DNA of 64,000 bases from Streptomyces sp. Ag109_O5-1 (GTDB lineage Bacteria > Actinomycetota > Actinomycetes > Streptomycetales > Streptomycetaceae), in assembly GCF_003814875.1 (NCBI RefSeq), contig NZ_RKQF01000001.1:6014001-6078000 (forward strand), written 5' to 3'. The position numbers and the translations under genes were made by a program. The notes beneath the pieces are model-generated. The model saw only the letters and a list, made by a program, of their open reading frames with translations, did not search any database and was not told where the DNA came from. Shown here piece by piece: positions 43,646-52,506 of this stretch. Every line of letters begins with the position of its first letter. Position 1 is the first letter of the stretch.

Positions 43646-45000
43646 CCGTCCGGAAGGGGGTGCTGCGGGCCGCCCGCCGCGAGTGCGGCCAGCGTCCGCA
43701 GCGCCCCGGCCAGTTCCGTCTCACCCGCCGACGCGAGCCCGATCCGCACCGCGTCCGGCGTCCGCTTCGGATCGACGCGGAAGGCGGTGCCGGGCGTGAT
43801 CCCGATCCCGTGCGCCGCCGCGGCCGCCGTGAAACCGTCCCCCCGCCACGGCGCGGGCAGCTCCCACCAGGCGAAGTACCCGCACGGATCCGCCCGCACG
43901 GCGAACCCGTCGAGCAGCTCACGGACCAGCCCCTGCCGCCGCCGGGCCTGCTCCCGCTTGGCCCCGACGAGCCGCGCCACGGTCCCGTCCCCGATCCACC
44001 GCACGGCCGCCTCCAGCGCGAACGCCTGCGCACTCCACCCCCCGGACCGCACGGCGGCCGCCACCGCGCCCACCCGGTCCTCGGGTACGACGACGAAGCC
44101 GACGGTGAGCCCGGGCGCGACCCGCTTGGAGAGCGAGTCGACGACATGCACGAGGCCGGGCGCGAGGGCGGCCAGCGGCGGCTCGACACCGGAGTGCAGG
44201 AACGCCCAGACCCGGTCCTCCACGACGGGAAGACCCACGTCGGTGACCGCCCGGGCCAGTTGCAGGCGCCGCCCGGTCGTGACCGTCACCGACGTCGGGT
44301 TGTGCAGGGTCGGCTGGAGGTAGAGGGCGGAGAGCGGCGCGGACCGGTGAGCGGCGAGTACGGACTCGACGACGGGCCCCTCCGCATCCGACTCGACCGG
44401 CACGAGCGTGACGGACAGCCGCCCGGCGATCTCCCTGACCAGCGGATACGTCAACGCCTCCACCCCGAGTCGGCCGCCCGGCCGTACCAGGGAAGCCAGG
44501 GTGGCGGCGATGGCCTGCCGGGCGTTGCCGGTGAAGAGGACACGTCCGGGGCCGGGCCGCCAGTCGCCGGTGGCGAGCAGCTCGGCGGCGGTCTCCCGGG
44601 CCTGCGGGGTGCCGCCGGCGGGGCCCGGCCGCAGGGCGTCGGTGAGCACATCCGGTCGCAGCAGGGGCGCGAGCGCGAGTGCCAGCAACTCCGGCTGACC
44701 GGCCACGGACGGGTAGTTGAGCTCCAGGTTCACCCTCACCCGCACCGGCGAGGGGTCCGCCTCCACGAGCGCCCGCCCCTGCGGTGCGGCCTCCGTCGCC
44801 CGGACGAAGGTCCCCCGCCCGACCTCGCCCACCACCAGCCCGCGCCGTACGAGTTCGGTGTACACGCGCCCGGCGGTGGACGCGGCGATCCCGTGCCGCC
44901 GCGCGAACGCCCGCTGCGGAGGCAGCCGTTGCCCCGCCCGCAACCGCCCCCGCGCGATGTCCAGCGCGATCCGGTCGGCGATCCCCCGAAAGTCGGCCAT
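43624..45000 (-). CDS. MocR/PdxR-type GntR-aminotransferase regulator
   Basis: The 458-residue protein has an N-terminal GntR winged helix (IADRIALDIARGRLRAGQRL ... PQRAFARRHGIAASTAGRVY, residues 5-75), then a fold type I aminotransferase domain. The expected PLP-lysine segment is VHVVDSLSKRVAPGLTVGFV, with Lys present. MocR proteins bind PLP and often control vitamin B6, GABA or taurine genes. ATG 45000 follows GGAGGGGG. It is divergent from an alpha/beta hydrolase gene, with two identical 13-base direct repeats between the starts, which are good operator candidates. Confidence 0.9.
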   Translation of the reverse strand: MADFRGIADRIALDIARGRLRAGQRLPPQRAFARRHGIAASTAGRVYTELVRRGLVVGEVGRGTFVRATEAAPQGRALVEADPSPVRVRVNLELNYPSVAGQPELLALALAPLLRPDVLTDALRPGPAGGTPQARETAAELLATGDWRPGPGRVLFTGNARQAIAATLASLVRPGGRLGVEALTYPLVREIAGRLSVTLVPVESDAEGPVVESVLAAHRSAPLSALYLQPTLHNPTSVTVTTGRRLQLARAVTDVGLPVVEDRVWAFLHSGVEPPLAALAPGLVHVVDSLSKRVAPGLTVGFVVVPEDRVGAVAAAVRSGGWSAQAFALEAAVRWIGDGTVARLVGAKREQARRRQGLVRELLDGFAVRADPCGYFAWWELPAPWRGDGFTAAAAAHGIGITPGTAFRVDPKRTPDAVRIGLASAGETELAGALRTLAALAAGGPQHPLPDGQSSRPS

Positions 45001-45010
45001 GCCCCCTCCA

Positions 45011-45046
45011 TATTGCACCGAGGGCAAAGATCTTATTGCACCGAGG
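45011..45046. promoter_or_regulatory. MocR operator, paired direct repeats
   Basis: TATTGCACCGAGG occurs at 45011-45023 and again at 45034-45046, 23 bases apart (about two helical turns) in the same orientation. Paired direct repeats beside a MocR gene are the known style of MocR operators. They could control both the MocR gene and the divergent hydrolase gene. Confidence 0.75.
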
Positions 45047-45072
45047 AGTTGGGGGAATCTAGGGTCGACCAC

Positions 45073-45861
45073 ATGCCCCCTTTCCTCGCACATACCGACA
45101 ACTCACCCCAGACCACCCGCACCCCCCTCCTCCTCATCCACGGCCACCCCTTCGACCGCACGATGTGGCACCCCCAGCTGACGGCCTTCGCCGCCGACCG
45201 CCGGATCATCGCCCCCGACCTGCGCGGCTACGGCGCCTCCCCGGTCACCCCCGGCATCACCCCGCTCTCCCGCTTCGCCGCGGACCTGGCGGAGCTCCTC
45301 GACGAGCTGGGCGTGCGGACCTGCGTCCTCGCGGGCCTCTCCATGGGCGGCCAGATCGCCATGGAGTGCTACGACCGCCTCGGCGCCGAGCGCGTCCGGG
45401 GCCTGGTCCTGGCGGACACGTTCCCCACGCCGGAGACACCGGAGGGCAGACGGAGCAGGAACGCCATGGCCGACCGCCTCCTGCGCGAGGGCATGCGGGG
45501 CTACGCCGACGAGGTCCTGGAGAAGATGGTCGCCCCCTACGCCCACCCGGACGTGAAGGCCCACGTCCTCCGCATGATGACGGCCACCGACCCCGAGGGC
45601 GCCGCGGCGGCCCTGCGCGGCCGCGCCGAACGCCCCGACTACCGCCCTCTGCTGACGAAGGTCACGGTCCCGGCGCTGGTGGTGGTCGGCGCGGACGACG
45701 AGTACACCCCCGTATCCGACGCCGAGGCGATGCACGCCCTCCTCCCCGACTCCGCCCTCCACGTCATCGACGCGGCGGCCCATATGCCGAACCTGGAACG
45801 CCCCGAGGAGTTCAACAGGGTGCTGGGGGAGTTCCTGGCGCGGGTGGACGAACGGCCGTGA
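45073..45861 (+). CDS. Alpha/beta hydrolase
   Basis: The 262-residue protein has PLLLIHGHPFDRTMWHPQL, IIAPDLRGYGASPVTPG, nucleophile elbow LAGLSMGGQIAMECYD, VVGADDEYTPVSDAEAM (Asp) and VIDAAAHMPNLERPEEF (His). It resembles 3-oxoadipate enol-lactonase-like esterases, but no beta-ketoadipate genes are near. ATG 45073 lacks a strong ribosome site. The probable regulator is the divergent MocR protein. The FUSC transporter gene follows 36 bases later, possibly in the same operon. Confidence 0.87.
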   Translation: MPPFLAHTDNSPQTTRTPLLLIHGHPFDRTMWHPQLTAFAADRRIIAPDLRGYGASPVTPGITPLSRFAADLAELLDELGVRTCVLAGLSMGGQIAMECYDRLGAERVRGLVLADTFPTPETPEGRRSRNAMADRLLREGMRGYADEVLEKMVAPYAHPDVKAHVLRMMTATDPEGAAAALRGRAERPDYRPLLTKVTVPALVVVGADDEYTPVSDAEAMHALLPDSALHVIDAAAHMPNLERPEEFNRVLGEFLARVDERP

Positions 45862-45897
45862 CCGAATACCTCTGCGACCGGCCCCGATAATGGGCAC

Positions 45898-47865
45898 ATG
45901 TCCCGCGAGTTCCCCATCGGCCTCACGCCTCCCGACTGGCTGGTAAGGAACCTCCGGCCCCAGCAGGCCCCGCCCCTCAACCGGTCCGCCCTCGTCCGCG
46001 CCGCCCTCGGCCTGGCGCTCCCGCTCGCCGCCGGGCTCGCGGTCGGACAGGCCGCGTACGGCGCGCTCGCCTCGATGGGCGCCCTGTCCGGGGTCATCGG
46101 CGACACCGCCGACGCCTACCGCATGCGGATCCTCAACATCGCGGTCCCCCAGCTCTTCGGCGCCGTCGGCGTCACCCTCGGCTCCCTGGCCTACGGCCAG
46201 GGCTGGGTCACCGTCGCCACCGTCACCGGCATCGCCCTGCTCTCCGGGATGATCTCGACGATCGGCGCGGTGTCCTCCGTCTCCGGGCTCCTCCTCCTGC
46301 TCAACTCCGTGATCGGCGCGGGCCTGCCGCTGCCCGGTGCCTGGTGGCTCACCCCGGTGCTGATGACCGGCGGCGGCCTGTGGGTCCTGCTGCTCGCCCT
46401 GCTGGCCTGGCCACTGCGCTCGGGCGTGCCGGAACGCTCGGCGGTCGCGGACACCTACCGCACCGTCGCCGACCTGCTCGCCCTGAGCGGCGCGGACCAC
46501 CACGACAGGGACGCCGAGCACAAGGACGCGTACGACAGCGCCCGGCACGCCGTCACCCTGTCCCTGAACCAGTCGTACGACCTGATCCTCGCCCGGCGCG
46601 CCCGGTTCCACGGCCGCAACCGCGAGCTGACCCGCATGCTGGCCCAGCTGAACGCGATCACCCCGGTCGTCGAGGCCGCCCCCGCCATCCACCTGAGCGG
46701 GAAGCCGCTCCCGGAGGAGTTCCCGGCGGCGGTACGGCACATCGCCGACGCGATCGAGACCGGCTACACCGGCCCGATAGGGCTGCAGCTGCCCGAGCCG
46801 CGCAACGAGACCGGCCGGGCCGCCGACCACGCCCTACGCCACGCCGCCGAGGTCGCCACCTCCCCCGACGTCGACCCCCGGGGCATCGACGACCGCCTCG
46901 GCCGCCCCGCCGCCCTCGGCATCCGCACCGCCCGCGCCACCCGCAACATGGTCCTGTCCGCCAACTCCTGGCGCTACGGCATCCGCCTGGCCCTGTGCAT
47001 CGGCATCGCCCAGGCCCTGGTCTCCCTCGTCCCGGTCCCGCGCTCCTACTGGGTCGCGCTCACCATCACGTTCGTCCTCAAGCCCGACTTCGGCTCGGTC
47101 TTCTCCCGCGCCCTGCTGCGCGCGCTCGGCACGGTGGCCGGCCTGCTGGTGGCGGCAGCGGTCCTCGCACTGGTGCCGCTCGGCTGGTGGGACGTGGCGG
47201 TGCTGCTGGTCCTGGCCCCTCTGATCCCGGCCCTGACCCCCCGCGGCTACGGCTTCCAGACCGCCGCCATCACCCCGGTGATCCTGCTCCTCTCCGACGT
47301 CCTGAACCACCAGGGCACGGCACTTCTCCTCCCCCGCCTGCTGGACTCCCTGATGGGCTGCGCGATCGCGCTGGTCGCCGGCTATCTGCTCTGGCCGGAG
47401 AGCTGGCGCACCCGCGTCGGCGACCGCCTCGCCGACGCGGTGGCGGACATGGCGTCCTATGTCGAGCTGGCCTTCAAGGACGGCGCGGACCCGGCCGCGC
47501 GCGCCCGGATGCGCCGCCGCCTCTACCGCGACCTGTCGGTCATCCGCACGGAGTTCCAGCGCGCCCTGACCGAGCCCCCGCCCACCGGCCGCCGGGCCGC
47601 CGCGTGGTGGCCCCTCGTCGTCGCCGTGGAACGCATCGTCGACGCGACGACGGCGGCCCGGGTGCGGGTACGGCACGGAGCGCCGCCCCCGGCCGCGGCC
47701 GAGGTGGACCAGGTGGCCCTCCAGCTCCGCGAGTTGGCGGACGGTGTCCGGGAGGCGGAGACCCTGATCGCGGTCCGCACGGACCTCACGGGCCCGCCGG
47801 ACAGCGTTCTGGAGCCCCTGCGCCAGGAGGTGGCGGCGGCCAGAGCGATCGCGTCCCCGCACTGA
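45898..47865 (+). CDS. FUSC-family (fusaric acid resistance-like) membrane protein
   Basis: The 655-residue protein has two blocks of about six transmembrane helices (first from 30 to 165, second from 370 to 495) separated by a large cytoplasmic region, then a soluble C-terminal helical domain of about 150 residues. The second block contains SYWVALTITFVLKPDFGSVF, the FUSC family signature seen in aromatic acid exporters and YccS-like proteins. It is likely an efflux component for aromatic or organic acids. ATG 45898 starts it. It may be cotranscribed with the preceding hydrolase gene. Confidence 0.85.
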   Translation: MSREFPIGLTPPDWLVRNLRPQQAPPLNRSALVRAALGLALPLAAGLAVGQAAYGALASMGALSGVIGDTADAYRMRILNIAVPQLFGAVGVTLGSLAYGQGWVTVATVTGIALLSGMISTIGAVSSVSGLLLLLNSVIGAGLPLPGAWWLTPVLMTGGGLWVLLLALLAWPLRSGVPERSAVADTYRTVADLLALSGADHHDRDAEHKDAYDSARHAVTLSLNQSYDLILARRARFHGRNRELTRMLAQLNAITPVVEAAPAIHLSGKPLPEEFPAAVRHIADAIETGYTGPIGLQLPEPRNETGRAADHALRHAAEVATSPDVDPRGIDDRLGRPAALGIRTARATRNMVLSANSWRYGIRLALCIGIAQALVSLVPVPRSYWVALTITFVLKPDFGSVFSRALLRALGTVAGLLVAAAVLALVPLGWWDVAVLLVLAPLIPALTPRGYGFQTAAITPVILLLSDVLNHQGTALLLPRLLDSLMGCAIALVAGYLLWPESWRTRVGDRLADAVADMASYVELAFKDGADPAARARMRRRLYRDLSVIRTEFQRALTEPPPTGRRAAAWWPLVVAVERIVDATTAARVRVRHGAPPPAAAEVDQVALQLRELADGVREAETLIAVRTDLTGPPDSVLEPLRQEVAAARAIASPH

Positions 47866-48019
47866 CGAGAGCACTGGAACCCGCCCTCGTTGGACCAACG
47901 GGCTGCCGACGATTGCACGACACCGCCCCTCCCCAAGATCGCAACCTGGGGCCGCTAACCTTACGTGTCCGTCCTGGCCAGGGATTGACGGGAATCAACT
48001 CACTCGAAGGGTTGCGCAC

Positions 48020-49819
48020 ATGGGCATTCTCACTCTCCTGCGGAACGCATTCGGCCGGTCGCGAAAGCCGCGCCCCGCCGAAGCAGAGGGTGCGGACCAG
48101 CTCCCTTCGCAGCCGACGCCGACGCCGGAAACGTCGGCACCGGCATCGACGGTGGTCCCGGAACCCCGCCCGGCGACGTCCGAGGAACACGACCTGGTGT
48201 CGGCCGCTTTCGACAACGTGACGGTGCCGAAGCAGGCGTCCCGCACGGTCGAGCCGACGGCAGAGACCGAGACTGAGCCGGTGGCCGAGCCGACCGCAGA
48301 GGCGGAGGCTGAGCCGGAGGCCGAGGCCGAGACCGCCGCAGAGCCGGTCGCAGAGGCGGAGGCCGAAGCAGAGCCGGCGGCGGAAGCAGAGGCAGAGGCT
48401 GAGACGACCGCTGAGGCCGAGGTCGTGGTGACCCTCGTGGTCGAGACCGAGCCGGAAGCAGAACCGACGGCAGCAGCGGCCCCGGAGCCGGAGGCCGAAG
48501 CGGTGGCTGAGCCGGAGACCGAGGTCACGGCCGAGGCGGAGCCCGTGGCCGAGCCGGTCACGGAGGCAGTTGCCGAACCGACGGCGGACGCCGAGCCGGA
48601 GGCCGAAGCAACCATCGAACCCGAGCCGGAAGCCGAGGTCGCCCCACTCGCGGAGCCGGAGCCCACCGCCACCGCCGAGCCCGAGACCACAACGCCGGAA
48701 CCGGTCGCGGAGACGGACACGAAGCCCGAGCCGGAGACCGAGGTCGCCCCGGCCGCGGAGCCGGAGCCCAGCGCGACCGCCGAGCCCGAGACCACCCCGG
48801 CCGACGAGCCCGCCCCCGCCGCGGCCGAGACCACGACGCCGGAACCGGACCCGCAGCCGGAGGCCGAAGCGGCGCCCGAGCCGCAGGCCGAAGCCGTCGC
48901 CGAGGCCACCGTCGAGGCCGAGGCCGAGGCCGAGCCGGAGGCCGAGGCCGCCCCGGTCGCGGAGACTGCGCCCGTGGCCGAGATCGTCGTGGAGCCCGCC
49001 CCCGAGGCGGCTCCTGAGCCGGTCGAGGCGGCAGCCGAGACCGACACCCCGGAACCCGCCGCAGCCGCCGACGGCGAATCCGCCCCGCAGGGGCCACCCG
49101 CACCCGACAACGAACCCGCCACGGGTGGTGCGGGCGGGGACGACCAGGCCGAAGGCGAAGCCGAGGCCAAGGCCGAAGCCGCCGTCGGCAGCGACGCCGC
49201 CGCCACCGCCCTCGCCAAGGCCGGCCTCACCGGCACCCGCGCCGCCACCTACCTCGTCCTCGACCGCTCCGCGAGCATGCGCGCGTACTACAAGGACGGC
49301 TCCGCCGCGGCCCTCGCCGACCAGACCCTCGCCCTCGCCACCCACCTCACCCCGGACGGCGACACCCCCACCGTCCACGTCGTCTTCTTCTCCACCGAGG
49401 TCGACGGCACCACCGACCTCACCCCCGCCTCCCCCGAGAACGCGATCGACGAGGCGCACGCCGGCCTCGGCCGGATGGGCCGTACGAGCTACCACGCCGC
49501 CGTGGAAGCCGTACTCGCCCACTACGACAAGCACCACGACAAGAACGCCACCCCGGCCACCCCCGCCCTGGTCGTCTTCCAGACGGACGGCGCCCCGGAC
49601 GCGAAGACCCCGGCCACCCAGTCCCTCACGGACGCTGCGAAGTCCCACCCCGCCCTCTTCTTCTCGTTCGTCGCGTTCGGCGAGCACGAGAACAAGGCCT
49701 TCGACTACCTCCGCAAGCTGAAGACCGACAACACGGCCTTCTTCCACGCGGGCCCGACCCCCCTGGAGCTCACGGACGCGGAGCTCTACGACGGCCTGCT
49801 GATCGACTGGCGCCCGTAG
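48020..49819 (+). CDS. vWA (TerF-like) protein with long acidic Ala/Glu/Pro tract
   Basis: In this 599-residue protein, residues about 70-395 are an almost pure Ala/Glu/Pro/Thr/Val low-complexity tract made of AEAEPEAE-type repeats. The C-terminal 200 residues form a von Willebrand factor A domain with a complete MIDAS: DRSASM, Thr in RTSYHAA and QTDGAPD. It resembles vWA proteins of the tellurite resistance (TerF-like) type common in Streptomyces. No signal peptide is seen, so it is probably cytoplasmic. ATG 48020 follows GAAGGG. Synonymous codon variation in the tract suggests it is old rather than a recent expansion. The function is unknown. Confidence 0.83.
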   Translation: MGILTLLRNAFGRSRKPRPAEAEGADQLPSQPTPTPETSAPASTVVPEPRPATSEEHDLVSAAFDNVTVPKQASRTVEPTAETETEPVAEPTAEAEAEPEAEAETAAEPVAEAEAEAEPAAEAEAEAETTAEAEVVVTLVVETEPEAEPTAAAAPEPEAEAVAEPETEVTAEAEPVAEPVTEAVAEPTADAEPEAEATIEPEPEAEVAPLAEPEPTATAEPETTTPEPVAETDTKPEPETEVAPAAEPEPSATAEPETTPADEPAPAAAETTTPEPDPQPEAEAAPEPQAEAVAEATVEAEAEAEPEAEAAPVAETAPVAEIVVEPAPEAAPEPVEAAAETDTPEPAAAADGESAPQGPPAPDNEPATGGAGGDDQAEGEAEAKAEAAVGSDAAATALAKAGLTGTRAATYLVLDRSASMRAYYKDGSAAALADQTLALATHLTPDGDTPTVHVVFFSTEVDGTTDLTPASPENAIDEAHAGLGRMGRTSYHAAVEAVLAHYDKHHDKNATPATPALVVFQTDGAPDAKTPATQSLTDAAKSHPALFFSFVAFGEHENKAFDYLRKLKTDNTAFFHAGPTPLELTDAELYDGLLIDWRP

Positions 49820-49855
49820 CCCCACCGGCACAACCGCACCGCACCCGCACCCTGA

Positions 49856-49897
49856 TGCCGCCCGCTTCTCACCCAATAAAACGGGAAGCGGGCGGCA
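49856..49897 (+). terminator. Hairpin terminator between vWA gene and metG
   Basis: TGCCGCCCGCTTC (49856-49868) pairs perfectly with GAAGCGGGCGGCA (49885-49897) across a 16-base A-rich loop. Confidence 0.7.
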
Positions 49898-49964
49898 TAC
49901 ACATGTCGGCTACGATTTCAAGGTTCGCAATAGCAGCAACAGACCGACCTGGGAGCAGCCCCCG

Positions 49965-51680
49965 ATGGCTCGACACCTCATCACCAGCGCCCTTCCGTAC
50001 ATCAACGGGATCAAGCACCTGGGCAACATGGTGGGGTCCATGCTCCCGGCGGACGTGTACTCCCGGTACCTCCGCCAGCGCGGCCACGACGTCCTCTACA
50101 TCTGCGCGACGGACGAGCACGGCACCCCCGCCGAGCTGGCCGCGAAGGAGCAGGGTCTCCCGGTCGACGAGTTCTGCGCGCAGGCGCACGACGCGCAGAA
50201 GGCGGTCTACGACGGCTTCGCACTCGCGTTCGACTACTTCGGCCGGAGCTCCTCCCCCGAGAACCGCGAGATCACCCAGCACTTCGCCCGCCGCCTCAAC
50301 GAGAACGGCTTCATCGAGGAGCGGGCGATCCGCCAGGTGTACAGCCCGGTGGACGGCCGCTTCCTCCCGGACCGCTATGTCGAGGGCACCTGCCCGCACT
50401 GCGGCTACGACAAGGCCCGCGGCGACCAGTGCGAGAACTGCACCCGCGTCCTGGACCCGACCGACCTGATCAACCCGCGTTCCGCGATCTCCGGCTCCAC
50501 CGACCTGGAGATCCGCGAGACCAAGCACCTCTTCCTCCTCCAGTCCAAGCTGGAGAACGAGGTCCGCGAATGGGTCGCCAAGCACGACAAGGACTGGCCG
50601 CAGCTGGCCTCCTCCATCGCCCACAAGTGGCTGACGGAGGGCCTGCACGACCGCGCGATCACCCGTGACCTCGACTGGGGCGTGCCCGTCCCGGCCGACA
50701 CCTGGCCGGAGCTGGCGGCGGAGGGCAAGGTCTTCTACGTCTGGTTCGACGCCCCGATCGAGTACATCGGCGCGACGAAGGAGTGGTCGGACCAGGACCC
50801 GTCGACCCGCGACTGGAAGTCGTGGTGGTACGACGTCGACACCGACGTCCGCTACACGGAGTTCATGGCGAAGGACAACGTCCCCTTCCACACCGTCATG
50901 TTCCCGGCCACCGAGCTCGGCGTGCGCGAGCCGTGGAAGAAGGTCGACTACGTCAAGGCCTTCAACTGGCTGACGTACTACGGCGGCAAGTTCTCCACGT
51001 CCCAGAAGCGCGGTGTCTTCACCGACCAGGCGCTGGACATCCTGCCCGCCGACTACTGGCGCTACTTCCTCATCGCCAACGCCCCGGAGTCGGACGACTC
51101 GTCCTTCACCTGGGAGCACTTCACGGCGACGGTGAACAAGGACCTGGCCGACACCCTCGGCAACTTCGTCAACCGCGTCCTGTCCTTCTCCCGCAAGCGC
51201 TTCGGCGACGACGTCCCCGCGGGCGGCGAGCCCGGCGAGGCGGAGGCGAAGCTGGGCGAGCAGATCGCGGAGCTCCTCGCCGAGTACGAGGCGCAGATGG
51301 AGGCCCTCCAGTTCCGCAAGGCCGCGGCCGCGCTCCGCGCCCTGTGGTCGGCCGGCAACTCCTACCTGGAGGAGAAGGCCCCCTGGCTGGAGATCAAGAC
51401 GAACAAGGACGGCGCGGCGCTCACCCTGCGCACGGCGATGAACCTGATCCACCTCTACTCGGTGGTCTCGGAGCCCTTCATCCCGGCGACGGCGAAGACG
51501 ATGCGCGAGGCGTTCGCCCTGACCGAGGACACCGCGACCTGGGTCACCGCCGACGAGGCCCGCGCCCTCACCGCCGTCCCGGCCGGCACGCCCTTCACCG
51601 TCCCCCCGGTCCTGTTCGCCAAGCTGACGGACGAGGACCTGGAGACGTACAAGGAGCGCTTCGGCGGCACGGGCGCCTGA
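49965..51680 (+). CDS. metG: Methionyl-tRNA synthetase
   Basis: The 571-residue class I synthetase opens with MARHLITSALPYINGIKHLG, where PYINGIKHLG is the HIGH-equivalent. It has a four-cysteine zinc knuckle (CPHCGYDKARGDQCENC) and the KMSKS-equivalent KFSTSQKRG, followed by the anticodon-binding helical domain. It charges tRNA(Met) for initiation and elongation. It lacks the C-terminal tRNA-binding extension found in some bacterial enzymes. ATG 49965 follows GGGAG. No T-box or other leader is visible; a strong terminator follows its stop codon. Confidence 0.96.
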   Translation: MARHLITSALPYINGIKHLGNMVGSMLPADVYSRYLRQRGHDVLYICATDEHGTPAELAAKEQGLPVDEFCAQAHDAQKAVYDGFALAFDYFGRSSSPENREITQHFARRLNENGFIEERAIRQVYSPVDGRFLPDRYVEGTCPHCGYDKARGDQCENCTRVLDPTDLINPRSAISGSTDLEIRETKHLFLLQSKLENEVREWVAKHDKDWPQLASSIAHKWLTEGLHDRAITRDLDWGVPVPADTWPELAAEGKVFYVWFDAPIEYIGATKEWSDQDPSTRDWKSWWYDVDTDVRYTEFMAKDNVPFHTVMFPATELGVREPWKKVDYVKAFNWLTYYGGKFSTSQKRGVFTDQALDILPADYWRYFLIANAPESDDSSFTWEHFTATVNKDLADTLGNFVNRVLSFSRKRFGDDVPAGGEPGEAEAKLGEQIAELLAEYEAQMEALQFRKAAAALRALWSAGNSYLEEKAPWLEIKTNKDGAALTLRTAMNLIHLYSVVSEPFIPATAKTMREAFALTEDTATWVTADEARALTAVPAGTPFTVPPVLFAKLTDEDLETYKERFGGTGA

Positions 51681-51705
51681 CGCCCGCCGTACCCCCACGC
51701 ACAGC

Positions 51706-51751
51706 CGTCGGCCCTCCGGATCCACTGCCCAGCGGATCCGGAGGGCCGACG
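51706..51751 (+). terminator. metG terminator
   Basis: An 18-base-pair perfect stem (CGTCGGCCCTCCGGATCC and its complement) with a 10-base loop starts 26 bases after the metG stop codon. Confidence 0.85.
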
Positions 51752-51788
51752 CACGAACCGGCAACCAACCACCCGCAGCTCATCAGGG

Positions 51789-52433
51789 GTGGTGGCGCTG
51801 GACCCGGGCATGGTGCGGCCGCTCGGCACCCACGCCGAGTACGTAGTGGTGGAGACGGACGCGGTGGCGAAGGCGCCGGCCACGGTGGACGCGGCGCATG
51901 CGTCGACGCTGCCGCTGAACGGGCTGACCGCCGTACAGGCCCTGGACCTGCTGGAGTTGACCGAGGGGCAGACCCTGCTGGTCACCGGTGCGGCGGGCGC
52001 GGTGGGCGGCTTCGCCGTCCAACTGGCCGCCCGTCGGGGGGTGTCGGTGACCGCACTGGCCCGGGAGGCCGACGAGGAGCTCGTACGGTCGCTGGGCGCC
52101 GCGCACTTCACCGCGGGCGCCGTCGAGGCCGGAAGCTTCGACGCCGTACTGGACGCGGCGGTCCTCGGCTCGACGGCCCTGGAGTGGGTGCGTGACGGGG
52201 GCGCCTACGTCGGTGTCCGGCCCGGCGGCGAGCCGGCCCCGGTGCGCGGGATACTGACGGCCTCCGTCGCGGTGACCCCCGACGGTGCGCGTCTGGCGGA
52301 GCTGTCGGCACTCGTGGACGAGGGCGCGCTGACGCTCCGGGTGGCCGGGACCTACCCCCTGAACGAAGCCGCCAAGGCCCACGCCCGCCTCTCGGAGGGC
52401 GGGGTGCGCGGGCGACTGGTGCTGGTCCCGTAG
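51789..52433 (+). pseudogene. Truncated zinc-type alcohol dehydrogenase/quinone oxidoreductase
   Basis: The 214 residues match the C-terminal two thirds of an MDR-family oxidoreductase: the end of the GroES-like domain (GTHAEYVVVETDAVAKAP), then the NADP-binding Rossmann fold (LLVTGAAGAVGGFAVQLAAR) and the terminal segment (NEAAKAHARLSEGGVRGRLV). The first roughly 80-90 residues are missing, and the frame begins 38 bases after the metG terminator with no promoter sign. Without the N-terminal substrate domain it is unlikely to be active. It is probably a gene remnant. Confidence 0.7.
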
Positions 52434-52506
52434 CCGTGTCCGGGCGCTGTTACCGGGGGAAGGGCGTACCGCCTGACGCGCGCCGCTTCCCCCGGTACCG
52501 GGCGGC

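Noticed and set aside
47995..49248. Long minus-strand frame with Ser/Ala/Gly repeats opposite the acidic tract
   Set aside because: It mirrors the repetitive coding strand of the vWA gene; the repeat periodicity keeps the antisense frame open.
49898..49964. T-box or SAM riboswitch before metG
   Set aside because: The leader is too short after the preceding terminator and shows no T-box or SAM-box sequence.
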